A model generated the notes under the pieces. It saw nothing but the letters and a program-made list of their open reading frames with translations. It was not told the origin of the DNA and made no database searches. Positions 47,884 through 56,569 of a stretch of DNA of 64,000 nt are shown piece by piece. The DNA comes from Bin87 sp963692995 (GTDB taxonomy: Bacteria; Chloroflexota; Dehalococcoidia; Lucifugimonadales; UBA3495), in contig OY843611.1 of assembly GCA_963692995.1 (NCBI GenBank), positions 1,364,001 to 1,428,000 on the forward strand, in the 5' to 3' direction. How positions within the stretch are numbered: the stretch's first letter is position 1; each line of letters opens with the position of its first letter. A program made the position numbers and the translations under genes.

Positions 47884-48119
47884 TATGCCCCCCTTTTGCT
47901 GCTGGTCGAACGCTGCGCTCAGCGATGAGTATTCTATCAGCATATTGCGACCTTACCACCCGTTCCGGTGAACTACGACGTCCAGCCATTCCCGGCAAGT
48001 CGGCAAGTCGGCTATTGGATATTGGCGATCCGTACGGCGGGCCGCAAGCACGGGGATATGGTAACCTTGCCGCGCGACCACTGCTGAGACGCACACGCTG
48101 TTGCGAGGGATAGCTAACC

Positions 48120-49286
48120 ATGACTATTGCCACCCGTATGAGCCGTTTGGGAACTGAATCCGCCTTTGAAGTGCTGGCTAAAGCACGTGCCCTGGAAGCC
48201 CAAGGCCGGGAAATCGTTCACCTTGAGATCGGCGAACCGGATTTCGAAACTCCGGCCCATATCGTCCAGGCGGGTATGAATGCCCTGCAAGACGGTTACA
48301 CCCATTACGGCCCTACTCCGGGGCTGCCCGAGTTGCGACAGGCGGTGGCCCGAAACAGCCGCGAGGTCCGGGGAATTGATACGGATTGGGAGCAGGTCGT
48401 GGTGACGCCGGGCGCAAAGCCAATCATGTTCTACGTTTTGCTGGCTATTGCCGAAGCCGGCGCGGAAGTGATCTATCCCAACCCCGGTTTTCCGATTTAC
48501 GAGTCAATGATCGAGTTCAGCGGCGCCAAAGCCGTCCCGATGCAATTGCTCGAAGAGCGAGCATACCATCCTGACTTGACCCGCCTGCCGGAAATGGTCA
48601 ACGAACGAACCCGCTTGCTCATTGTTAATTCGCCGGAGAACCCCTGCGGCTCCGCCTTTACTTTGGAAGAACTCGAAACCATCGCTGACGTGGTGCGGAG
48701 TCACCCGGATATGTACGTGATGTCCGATGAAATCTACAAGGACATCCTGTACTCGGGTGAACACCACAGCATCGCCGCGCTTCCTGGGATGGCGGAACGC
48801 ACCATCATTCTGGACGGCTTCTCAAAGAGCTACGCCATGACCGGTTGGCGGTTGGGGTACGGGATCATGCCCGAAGAACTGGCGCCGCACATATCGCGTC
48901 TGGCCACCAACAGCGTGTCCTGCGCGGCATCTTTCAGCCAGATCGCCGGCGTGGCCGCGTTGGACGGCCCGCAGGACGAGGTGCAGGAAATGGCGGCCGA
49001 GTTCGCCCGACGCCGGCGCCTCATCGCCGACGGGTTGCAGTCCATTCCCGGCATCAACTGCCCCGAGCCGGAAGGCGCTTTCTACGCCTTTCCCAGCATC
49101 CGGGAAACCGGTTTGACCAGCGCCGAGTTTGAGGAACGGGCGATGCAGGAAGCCGGCGTGGCGTTGCTGTCCGGGGCCGCTTTCGGCGCGTTCGGCGAAG
49201 GCTACGTGCGGTTGTCCTATGCCAACAGCCAGGAGAATATCCGCAAGGCATTGGAGCGCCTGGACGCCATGGTTAGAGCGCTGTAA
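48120..49286 (+). CDS. Class I/II PLP-dependent aminotransferase (aspartate aminotransferase-like)
   Basis: Aminotransferase of 388 residues, fold type I. Motifs: EIGEPDFETPAHI, the HYGPTPGLPELRQAV substrate loop, IVNSPENPCGSAF, the MSDEIYKDILY strand with the PLP Asp and Tyr, and the Schiff-base Lys in GFSKSYAMTGWRLGYG. Aspartate, aromatic or alanine donors all occur in this subgroup, so the physiological pair is not certain. It stands alone, divergent from the PH-like gene, and ends at an inverted repeat. Confidence 0.9.
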   Translation: MTIATRMSRLGTESAFEVLAKARALEAQGREIVHLEIGEPDFETPAHIVQAGMNALQDGYTHYGPTPGLPELRQAVARNSREVRGIDTDWEQVVVTPGAKPIMFYVLLAIAEAGAEVIYPNPGFPIYESMIEFSGAKAVPMQLLEERAYHPDLTRLPEMVNERTRLLIVNSPENPCGSAFTLEELETIADVVRSHPDMYVMSDEIYKDILYSGEHHSIAALPGMAERTIILDGFSKSYAMTGWRLGYGIMPEELAPHISRLATNSVSCAASFSQIAGVAALDGPQDEVQEMAAEFARRRRLIADGLQSIPGINCPEPEGAFYAFPSIRETGLTSAEFEERAMQEAGVALLSGAAFGAFGEGYVRLSYANSQENIRKALERLDAMVRAL

Positions 49287-49287
49287 G

Positions 49288-49313
49288 CCAGCGCGAGATC
49301 GGTCTCGCGCTGG
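49288..49313. terminator. Bidirectional hairpin between convergent genes
   Basis: Perfect 11-bp stem (CCAGCGCGAGA / TCTCGCGCTGG) with a TCGG loop, a stable tetraloop-like design, immediately after the aminotransferase stop and before the convergent LLM stop. Confidence 0.65.
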
Positions 49314-49318
49314 GTAGG

Positions 49319-50353
49319 TCAGGTGAATTTCGGCATCACCTTTTCACCGAAGAGGCGCATGGATTTCTGTACTTTGCGGGAGTCCATCTCGCCAGTATTA
49401 AGTTTCAGCATCAGGTTCCTAACGCCGATATCGCGTATCTCGGCAACTTGCTCGGCCACCTGGGACGGAGTCCCTAAGATGAAGGAGTGCTCCAGGCTCT
49501 CGCCGGCCGGCGTGGGTCGATTTGGGTCCGGCGGCGGGAACCCTCCGGGGTTGTAAAGCTCACGGGCGCGTCGGAAATGGGTGCGCTCTCGCTCGAACCC
49601 GGCGGCGGCGATTTCCAGCGCTTCGTCGTGGCTGTCGGCGACGAACATGTCGCGAGAAGCCCAGCACTGGTCCACCGTGGCCTCGGTTTCCTCCTCGGTA
49701 AAGCCGGCGTCCAGCATGGTGGCGCGGTAACGTTCCAGGCGGGCCTGCAAGGTAGGCAAGGTCTGGATGCCAATCATCACCGGCCGGCCGATTTCCGCCA
49801 TCTTCAGGGCGGACGCTTCGCTGATGCAAGCGCGAATTAGGGGAGGATGGGGTGTCTGATAGGGTCGTGGGCGTAGCAAGGGGAACTCCACGTTCCAGTG
49901 ATCGCCGCGATACTGCAACTCCTCGCCGGTCCAAGCCTTGACCAATAGATCTTCAGCTTCGTCCAGGCGAGCGATGCCCTCATCCATAGTGATGCCGAAT
50001 CCGATGTACTCGTAGTGGTTGTAGGCCGAACCACGGCCGGTGCCCACGATGAGCCGACCGTGGCTCAGGTTATCCAGCAACGCCGTTTGGACGGCAAGGC
50101 GAACGGGATGGTGGAAGGCCAACTCTACTACGGCGAACCCGATTTTCAGGCTCCTGGTTCGGGCAGCTACGGCGGCGCCCAACACCAGCGGGTCGGCATG
50201 GGCCGCCGCACCGTCGAAATGATGCTCGGTGAGCCATACCGAGTGCATTCCGATTTCTTCAGCGAGCAAGATCTCGTCGAGCGTACTGTCGATGATCGCA
50301 GAGTCGTTTTCCGGGTGATGACTGACGGGAAAGACAAAAGAACCGAAGCGCAT
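49319..50353 (-). CDS. LLM-class flavin-dependent oxidoreductase
   Basis: Luciferase-like monooxygenase of 344 residues. It starts MRFGSFVFPVSHHPEND and has SVWLTEHHFDG, AAVAARTRSLKIGFAVVEL, the RLIVGTGRGSAYNHYEYIGFG loop, a PHPPLIRACISEASALKMAEIG segment and the ILGTPSQVAEQVAEI helix. The ATG at 50353 matches the family start; the frame runs on to 50482 without family similarity. One of four diverged LLM genes in the window. Cofactor and substrate unknown. Confidence 0.88.
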   Translation of the reverse strand: MRFGSFVFPVSHHPENDSAIIDSTLDEILLAEEIGMHSVWLTEHHFDGAAAHADPLVLGAAVAARTRSLKIGFAVVELAFHHPVRLAVQTALLDNLSHGRLIVGTGRGSAYNHYEYIGFGITMDEGIARLDEAEDLLVKAWTGEELQYRGDHWNVEFPLLRPRPYQTPHPPLIRACISEASALKMAEIGRPVMIGIQTLPTLQARLERYRATMLDAGFTEEETEATVDQCWASRDMFVADSHDEALEIAAAGFERERTHFRRARELYNPGGFPPPDPNRPTPAGESLEHSFILGTPSQVAEQVAEIRDIGVRNLMLKLNTGEMDSRKVQKSMRLFGEKVMPKFT

Positions 50354-50607
50354 TTCAGCCTCGCTTGCGTGGGGAGTGGTGCCGATTACACAAACGATTA
50401 TAGCCCACTGTTGAGTTCCAGGTGAGCGCGGCGTGCCGGGAGCCGGTGCGAAAATGACGAGCGGAACTTTGGGGCTCGCCATTCAGGTACCGCTAATCGA
50501 ACAACATTCCGGATAACGAACCAGCCACTCCGACATTGCGCCGGCCGGCAGCGTTGCCTATACTTGCGCGGCAACCGGAAGTCAAACCGAGACGCTATAA
50601 GGTCGAT

Positions 50608-51537
50608 TTGAGAGTGCCCAACATTTTTGTGCTGTCGGTGGCGCTGGTCGGCTTGGCTATTTTGGCCTGTGCCGCCCCTGCCGCATCGGACGACCCACTC
50701 GAGCAGCCTCCGGGCGGCCCTCCCGTGAGCCTGGTAGTCAGTAACAGCGACCTGGCGGTGGGCGAAAACCGGGTATCCTTTGGCCTGGTGGACCGAGATT
50801 ATATGCCGGTACGCCCGGAGGAAGTAGCCCTCCGCGCAGTGTATTACGAGCCGGGAGCGGCTACCGGACAAGTGCGCCACCGGACTGATGCGGAGTTTCT
50901 GCCCTGGCCGCCGGACGGTCGGCGGGGAGTATTCATTGCTGATGTGACTTTTGACCAGGCAGGAACCGCAACCGGGGATAGCTTGGGCATTTGGGAATTG
51001 CATGCCACCTTTGCGTACAAGGAGGGTGAACCGCTCACTATCGGGACAGTTGTTTCCGTCGGCTCCGCCCATCGTGTCCCATTCATCGGCGACGCGGCGC
51101 CGCTATCGGACACGCCGACGGTGGAGACCACCGCGGACCTGCGCACTATCAGCAGCAGCCCTCAACCGGATCCATCCTTGTATCGGTTATCGGTAACGGA
51201 GGCCGTGCGCTCGGGCCAGCCGGCGGTCATAAGCTTCGCCACGCCGGCTTTCTGCGTTTCCGCCACGTGTGGCCCACAGATTTCTGACTTGTCGGCATTG
51301 GCCGAGCAGTATGGGGGTCAGGCCAACTTCGTGCATGTAGAAGTTTACCGTGATCCTCACCTGATCCATACGGCGAATCCGGCGCGGGATCTCGTTCCGG
51401 CGGTCCAGGAGTGGGGCTTGGTGTCTGAGCCGTGGACCTTCGTCGTGGGCAATGACGGGCGGATCGCCGCCCGCTTTGAGCAATACGTTCCACCGGCAGT
51501 CCTGGAAGCAGCGCTGTTGGACTTGATAAGCGAGTAA
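50608..51537 (+). CDS. Lipoprotein with C-terminal thioredoxin-like domain
   Basis: Predicted lipoprotein of about 309 residues. The TTG at 50608 gives a short ideal signal (RVPNIFVLSVALVGLAILAC, lipid Cys at about 21); a GTG at 50614 is an equally possible start, and the frame is open back to 50536. The middle has an Ig/macroglobulin-like strand pattern (VVSNSDLAVGENRVSFGLVD). The last ~110 residues look thioredoxin-like: PAVISFATPAFCVSATCGPQ, with Cys spaced CxxxxC rather than CxxC, and EPWTFVVGNDGRIAARFE. A redox or metallochaperone role at the membrane surface is possible, unproven. Confidence 0.65.
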   Translation: MRVPNIFVLSVALVGLAILACAAPAASDDPLEQPPGGPPVSLVVSNSDLAVGENRVSFGLVDRDYMPVRPEEVALRAVYYEPGAATGQVRHRTDAEFLPWPPDGRRGVFIADVTFDQAGTATGDSLGIWELHATFAYKEGEPLTIGTVVSVGSAHRVPFIGDAAPLSDTPTVETTADLRTISSSPQPDPSLYRLSVTEAVRSGQPAVISFATPAFCVSATCGPQISDLSALAEQYGGQANFVHVEVYRDPHLIHTANPARDLVPAVQEWGLVSEPWTFVVGNDGRIAARFEQYVPPAVLEAALLDLISE

Positions 51538-51644
51538 ACGGATTTCGCTGTCCAAAATGTGGTATTGTGTATTACAGGTTCTTGTTGAGACGAAACTATC
51601 ACTTATTTCGGCACGACGAACACTTCAAGGCTGGGAGCATCGAT

Positions 51645-52157
51645 TTGGCTAACATTACTGTAATAATAGAAGGTGACGTTAATGAGGTGATTGCAACCTT
51701 GAAAGGTATGGCGGGTTGGAGCCCAAGTGAGAGTGCCAACGAAGTCGCAATTGACGAAATCCCGTCCGGTTTGCAATCATTCGAGCCTCCGCCGATGGAA
51801 TCGACTGCGCCGGAAAGCGTAAGAGACGCGTCTGCGGAACCGGCCCCGGTGGTTTGGAACGCCAGTTACCTTACCACGTTCTGGCGAAATCTTTCGGATA
51901 CGGCAAGAGAGGCCATGATCCGCGTGTCCCGCTCGCCGAACCACACGCAAAAACGAGCCCAGCTGATGCACACCCTCCGGCTTTCCCAAAGGGAACTCTC
52001 CGGGTCGTTGTCCAGTCAGGGACACAGCCTGAACCGGCTGAAGCGTCGCCGTGGCGATCTGGATCTCCCCCGCCCGTTGACTTATGACCGGGCGGAAGAC
52101 GCTTACGTTTTGGATTCTAACTTCGCCAACGCCCTGCAGGAATTGGGCATGAGCTGA
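51645..52157 (+). CDS. Protein of unknown function with helical C-terminal domain
   Basis: Hypothetical protein of about 170 residues. The TTG at 51645 has GGGAG upstream and precedes a beta-rich start (ITVIIEGDVNEVIATLKGM); an open frame extends to a GTG at 51567. A Pro/Glu-rich linker follows, then a basic helical region (RSPNHTQKRAQLMHTLRLSQ) and LDLPRPLTYDRAEDAYVLD, which resembles a winged-helix layout. No family recognised; the region upstream is somewhat AT-rich. Confidence 0.5.
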   Translation: MANITVIIEGDVNEVIATLKGMAGWSPSESANEVAIDEIPSGLQSFEPPPMESTAPESVRDASAEPAPVVWNASYLTTFWRNLSDTAREAMIRVSRSPNHTQKRAQLMHTLRLSQRELSGSLSSQGHSLNRLKRRRGDLDLPRPLTYDRAEDAYVLDSNFANALQELGMS

Positions 52158-52226
52158 TCCCGCCCGCGGCGGCGTTGCGGAGACGGCCCGTCTGTTCGGT
52201 GGCGGCGACGGGCGGACGACGGGTTG

Positions 52227-53021
52227 TTAGAAATGGACTCCGCGTCCACCGCCCCCGTCCACTGCGATGGTCTGGCCGGTGATGGCTGCGGCCAGATCCG
52301 AGCACAGGAACGCTGCCAGATTTGCTATGTCATCGGGCTCGACCATGCGCCCTATGGGTATCTCGGCAACGGACTGAGCCAGTTCCTCGTGCGATGTCGT
52401 ATTGTTGCGAGCCGCGCGTTCGGCCACCAGTCCCAAGTATCGCTCGGTACGGGTGCTGCCGGGGTGAATGCAATTGACGAGGATCCCGTCGCTTGCCACG
52501 TCATCCGAAAGAGCCTTGGAGTAATTGGACATCGCTGAATTGGTGACACCGGAGCCTGGGTTTGTTGGGCTGGAATTTCGGGCCGCCATTCCGCCGATAT
52601 TGATTATCCGCCCGCCGCCAGCGGCAATCATGTGCGGCACACACTCCCGCGCGCAGCGAATATACCCCATTATTTTTGTGGTGATGTGGTTCAGGATGAC
52701 TTCATCGGGGATTTGACTGGCGCGATCGCTGGCGCTGTTAACGGCGTTATTGACGAGGATGTCCAGCTTGCCCAGCTCAGCAACGGCTTCCTGGACCAAG
52801 TCGGAGATATCTTCCGGAACCGTCATGTCCGCCCGGATGGGGATGACGTGGGCGCCCGTGGCATCGCTGATCTCGGCGGCGGCGGCTTGCAAGTCGGTTT
52901 CCCCTCTGGCGCAGATGGCGACAGCACAGCCTTCCCGCGCCAATGCGCCGGCTGTGGCTTTGCCGATCCCTTTGCTCCCTCCGGTAACCAGCGCAACTTT
53001 GCCTTCCAATCCTGGCAGCAT
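52227..53021 (-). CDS. SDR-family protein lacking the canonical catalytic Ser/Tyr
   Basis: Rossmann-fold short-chain dehydrogenase relative of 264 residues. The cofactor loop TGGSKGIG (13-20) and the NNAV motif (91-94) are kept, along with VNCIHPGSTRTER. The catalytic YxxxK reads SNYSK: Lys169 is present, but the Tyr position is Ser165, and the upstream catalytic Ser region reads INIGGM. It may be a non-classical reductase subgroup or a binding protein. GGAG precedes the ATG. It is the last gene of the minus-strand cluster from 57514 down to here. Confidence 0.85.
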   Translation of the reverse strand: MLPGLEGKVALVTGGSKGIGKATAGALAREGCAVAICARGETDLQAAAAEISDATGAHVIPIRADMTVPEDISDLVQEAVAELGKLDILVNNAVNSASDRASQIPDEVILNHITTKIMGYIRCARECVPHMIAAGGGRIINIGGMAARNSSPTNPGSGVTNSAMSNYSKALSDDVASDGILVNCIHPGSTRTERYLGLVAERAARNNTTSHEELAQSVAEIPIGRMVEPDDIANLAAFLCSDLAAAITGQTIAVDGGGGRGVHF

Positions 53022-53100
53022 GATCTACTCCTGGAATCGAATGTGTGGTGCAGTTGTGTAGGCCGGATGTCCTGAGGATAGATCCAACCTTCCCCCGGTT

Positions 53101-54513
53101 TCAGGGCGTTGCGGCAGCGGTCAGTTCGCCGACGCCAGGGGCGTTGAGGATGGCGCGCACCGCGGCCACAATGGCTTCCAGCTTTGCGTCGGGCCAGTTT
53201 ATTTGAGGAAACAAAGGGCGCAATCGCTCTATCTCCGTACCCAATCCCCACTCCAGTTCGGTGCCTTGATATTCGCCGCGGTACACGTTGCCCCCCGTCA
53301 TTTCTACGGTGATGCGCGGAGCGAATGCCGGTCGATCCTGATGGCCAACAGTATCAACCTTGTGCATCAAAGAGACGACGGTGTCATGGTTGTCGGCAGC
53401 GGCGGCGGCGGAGTCGTCGCCCGGGTCGATGCGGGTCCGCAGCGGCGGGTACGAACCGTTGACGGCAACGTAAGCCGCAAAATAGTGCGTGCTTCCAACC
53501 AGAGCCCGGCCGCGGGCGGGGTTCGGGAAGGCCGGTGACGGGTACAGGGTTTCCAACCAATTCATGTCGATGGTGATACGCTCGATTTCATTAATGTCCA
53601 GTACGTGGGAACGCCGAATATCCGTCATCAGGTCGATAACGGGGCAGTTATAGCCGGCAGTGGGATACATTTTCAGTACGGTGTGCAGCAGTTCCCACCG
53701 CGTTCCCAAGCCGTCCGTAACCGATTCAAAGGAAACCTGTTTGGGGCCCGTGAATGCGTAGGACAATTCGCCGCGATTGTTGCCTGTAAAGGCGTTGTAG
53801 AAACCGGCTGGCCCCTCTAGCGCTTCCTCGGAACCCTGGACGTCTTCCCGAGCCAGCAGAGCCGCCATGATCCCGCTGCGCGTAGACTGGGGTTCGTGGA
53901 ACATCATTTCCCGTCCACCGGAGCGAGGGCCCTCGTTGGTGCCGGCAGTAAAGGTGCAGGCCAGCGCAATAGCGGTAACCATCTGGTCTTCGTTGAGCCC
54001 CAGCAACTTGCCGGTGGCAACTGCCGCGCCCAATGTCCCGTAAACCGGGCTGGAGCGGAACCCCCGGGCCTGGGTGGAAGCGATGAAGTCGCCGGCGATG
54101 CGCGATTCAACCTCGTATCCGGCGGCCATAGCGGTTATCAGCTGCGGCCCGTTGGCGCCGCCCAGTTGCGCGGAAGCTAACGCTGCCGGTATGACGCACG
54201 GGCCCGGATGGGTGAGCATCCGGTAGGAGTCAGCCTGGTTGGTGGCGTGCATCAGCTTGCTGTTGGCGAAGGCCGCTCCGCATCGGGTGGCTTTACCGCC
54301 GTTGGCCAGAATGCTGGCCCCATGCGCCGAGGCTTCCTCGGCCAACGCGAGTTCAACCGCCGCTTTGCCATGGTGCGTGCTGGCGCCAACGATGGCTACC
54401 ACCGTTGCATGGAGCAACGAAGTCTGCATCTTATCGACCACGGCCTCCGGCAACTCGTCGGGGTGCAGGTTGACCACCCAGCGAGCGAGTTGGCGGGACA
54501 AGGAGTCCGGCAT
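53101..54513 (-). CDS. MmgE/PrpD-family protein
   Basis: A 470-residue member of the 2-methylcitrate dehydratase (PrpD)/MmgE/cis-aconitate decarboxylase family. It has the family's helical N-terminal domain with HGKAAVELALAEEASAHGASIL, the ANSKLMHATNQADSY active-site region and the SPVYGTLGAAVATGKLLGL motif, followed by the smaller alpha/beta domain. Likely a C-C lyase or dehydratase for a branched acid. No prpB/prpC partners are near, so methylcitrate-cycle membership is unlikely. GGAGC precedes the ATG. Confidence 0.9.
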   Translation of the reverse strand: MPDSLSRQLARWVVNLHPDELPEAVVDKMQTSLLHATVVAIVGASTHHGKAAVELALAEEASAHGASILANGGKATRCGAAFANSKLMHATNQADSYRMLTHPGPCVIPAALASAQLGGANGPQLITAMAAGYEVESRIAGDFIASTQARGFRSSPVYGTLGAAVATGKLLGLNEDQMVTAIALACTFTAGTNEGPRSGGREMMFHEPQSTRSGIMAALLAREDVQGSEEALEGPAGFYNAFTGNNRGELSYAFTGPKQVSFESVTDGLGTRWELLHTVLKMYPTAGYNCPVIDLMTDIRRSHVLDINEIERITIDMNWLETLYPSPAFPNPARGRALVGSTHYFAAYVAVNGSYPPLRTRIDPGDDSAAAAADNHDTVVSLMHKVDTVGHQDRPAFAPRITVEMTGGNVYRGEYQGTELEWGLGTEIERLRPLFPQINWPDAKLEAIVAAVRAILNAPGVGELTAAATP

Positions 54514-54695
54514 GAATATGCTCCTCTACATCGAGATGATGTTGAAATACGAAAACTGGCCGTTGCAATAACGCGAAACGCCGAATCAAAGGGACGTCGC
54601 TGCCCGGACCTGACCGCTCGACCGAAGCCCTAATAGCCACTACCCATTATGTAGCCGGATCCGGCGCCGGTCCGGTTCTCGATGAATAGAGAGCG

Positions 54696-55490
54696 CTATC
54701 CGAGGCTGCGGGCGAAATCCAGCCACACACGGGCGCATGGCACGGGCAGAATGTGCTGCACAAAACCCGAAACGCCCGGAAATACCACCGCGCGTCCGTT
54801 GGGAAAGACGTCGGCAGCCCCACGGAAGTCCCCCAGCACTTCTTCGCGCAAGGCGGCGGCGGCGATAATGAGCGCCGGGGTTTGCACGTTTTTCAGCAAT
54901 GGGCGCAGATCACCCCCGGCTTGAGCCTGAAAACCGGCTACCACGTGCGGCGGCGTGGCTTTCATTTGCTCGGCGTACCATCGAGTGTAGGCGGGATCGA
55001 CGATCTGAGGGTCGAGCCGCCGGCCGATGCTGCTTTCCACCCAGGCGCCGATCCCGTCGTTTTCAATCTGCATTGCCGATTCGGCGTGATGAGCGTCGTT
55101 GAAACTGGTGGGGGACGTGCAGGCGGTGAGGGACAACAGGCGGTCCTGGCGCATCGTGGCGTAGCGCATGGCGATGCTGCCGCCCACGGTTTCGCCGATG
55201 AGGTGAAACTTTTCCAACCCCAGCTTGTCGACGAACTCGGCTAGATCGCTTGCGAAGTTGTCCACTGACCAAGGGTAACCCGGTTCCGGCACGTCGGACT
55301 GTCCCATTCCGCGCATATCGAACCGGATGACGCGGTAATGACGCGCGATGACCGGAACCCACCCGAACCAAAGCTGGTGGTTCTTGGCCATCCCGTGGTG
55401 CATTACTACGGTCTCGGGTTGGCTCCAGGGGTCAGTGAAGTCATCAACGGTGTAGAACAGCTCGCAACCGTCATCCAAACGCAGTTTCAT
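54696..55490 (-). CDS. Alpha/beta-hydrolase-fold protein with altered nucleophile
   Basis: Alpha/beta hydrolase fold, 264 residues, with the HHGM oxyanion region (31-34), the FDMRGMGQSD motif and a His in GFVQHIL near the C-terminus. The nucleophile elbow, usually GxSxG, reads GETVGG (99-104), with Thr101 in place of Ser, and the expected Asp after the sixth strand is not evident (LIIAAAALREE). It resembles 3-oxoadipate enol-lactonase/haloperoxidase-type proteins. Hydrolysis is doubtful; the position between MmgE/PrpD and a carboxymuconolactone decarboxylase protein suggests ring-cleavage product metabolism. Confidence 0.82.
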   Translation of the reverse strand: MKLRLDDGCELFYTVDDFTDPWSQPETVVMHHGMAKNHQLWFGWVPVIARHYRVIRFDMRGMGQSDVPEPGYPWSVDNFASDLAEFVDKLGLEKFHLIGETVGGSIAMRYATMRQDRLLSLTACTSPTSFNDAHHAESAMQIENDGIGAWVESSIGRRLDPQIVDPAYTRWYAEQMKATPPHVVAGFQAQAGGDLRPLLKNVQTPALIIAAAALREEVLGDFRGAADVFPNGRAVVFPGVSGFVQHILPVPCARVWLDFARSLG

Positions 55491-55628
55491 CGGATTTCTG
55501 CTAACCTCCGTTGGAATTGATACGGCAACCTTGGCGCGTTGGGTTCGCGGTCAGGAATTGCCGTTACGGTGTCTCGATCGCCGAGCGCTCCGCTCGTTCA
55601 AGTTCCCGAAGCAGCGTTTCAGAAGCCA

Positions 55629-56423
55629 TTATTCGATCTCCAACTCGTTGAAAACCGAACGCGCGATGCGCATGGACGTACGGGCGTTGATGTAACCGCC
55701 GTACATCGACAGGTGGATGAATATCTCCATGAGTTCCGTTGGAGTGATGCCTACCCCGAGGGCGCCCCTGATGCGACGGCGTATTTGGTTGTCGTAGACT
55801 CCCATACTGGTCAGCGCGGCCAGCGAGATGATGGCGCGATCTTTGTCATCGAGGAGCGAGCGGTTGTAAATGGCTCCCCAGTTGTATTCGTCAATGATCC
55901 GTTCCAACTGGCCTTCCGGCGAATCGGGATCGGAGGCGGTGTCGGGGAGATTGCCCAAATGGCGCCGGTGCATCTCCTGGCCCAGAGCATGCTGCTCGTC
56001 AGGATGGCGATTGGCGTCATACTCCAGTGCAGGTTGGAAGTCGATACCAAGTTCCTCGTAGATGTCCTTGGTCAAGCGAAGAGCGGACTCGACGGCCGGC
56101 ACACCGATGTAGAAAGTGGACTGGATGAAGATTTCCACGACCTGATTGGGAGTGAGGCCAACGCTGAGGGCGCGCACGATGTGCCGGCGCAACAGGTTCA
56201 TTTCTCCCTGGGTCATCAGCGCCGAGATGGTAGCTATGCAACGTTGTTTCAGGTCGAGCCCGGGCCGGTTCCAGATAGTGCCAAAGAGCGCTTCATCGAT
56301 AATGCGTTTGAGGTCAGGGGCTAATTGGTCAACGCCCGGCAGCGCAAAATGTGATTGGTCGCCGCCGGACATCCGGCCACGCATTTCACGCCCGGCCACA
56401 TAGCGGTCATTCAGGGAAGTCAA
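55629..56423 (-). CDS. Double-domain carboxymuconolactone decarboxylase-family protein
   Basis: A 264-residue protein containing two CMD/AhpD-like domains: RCIATISALMTQGEMNLLRRHIVRALSVGLT... (about 58-115) and RAIISLAALTSMGVYDNQIRRRIRGALGVGIT... (about 190-245). Neither has the CxxC of AhpD, so a peroxidase role is unlikely. The family includes gamma-carboxymuconolactone decarboxylase of the protocatechuate branch. A TTG start at 56423 with AGGAGG upstream is chosen; the frame to 56573 has no family similarity. Neighbours are an LLM enzyme and an alpha/beta hydrolase on the same strand. Confidence 0.87.
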   Translation of the reverse strand: MTSLNDRYVAGREMRGRMSGGDQSHFALPGVDQLAPDLKRIIDEALFGTIWNRPGLDLKQRCIATISALMTQGEMNLLRRHIVRALSVGLTPNQVVEIFIQSTFYIGVPAVESALRLTKDIYEELGIDFQPALEYDANRHPDEQHALGQEMHRRHLGNLPDTASDPDSPEGQLERIIDEYNWGAIYNRSLLDDKDRAIISLAALTSMGVYDNQIRRRIRGALGVGITPTELMEIFIHLSMYGGYINARTSMRIARSVFNELEIE

Positions 56424-56569
56424 AGTAGTGTTCCTCCTCGGAAACAGCTGTCTTGAAAAATGGGCGAACTTCGTTGCACAGGGAAGAAGCGGACCGCCAA
56501 TCACTGCGATTATAGCACAAGGCCCGGAGACATCCGGGCAAGGATGAATATCTCCGTCCTTAGGGGCGG

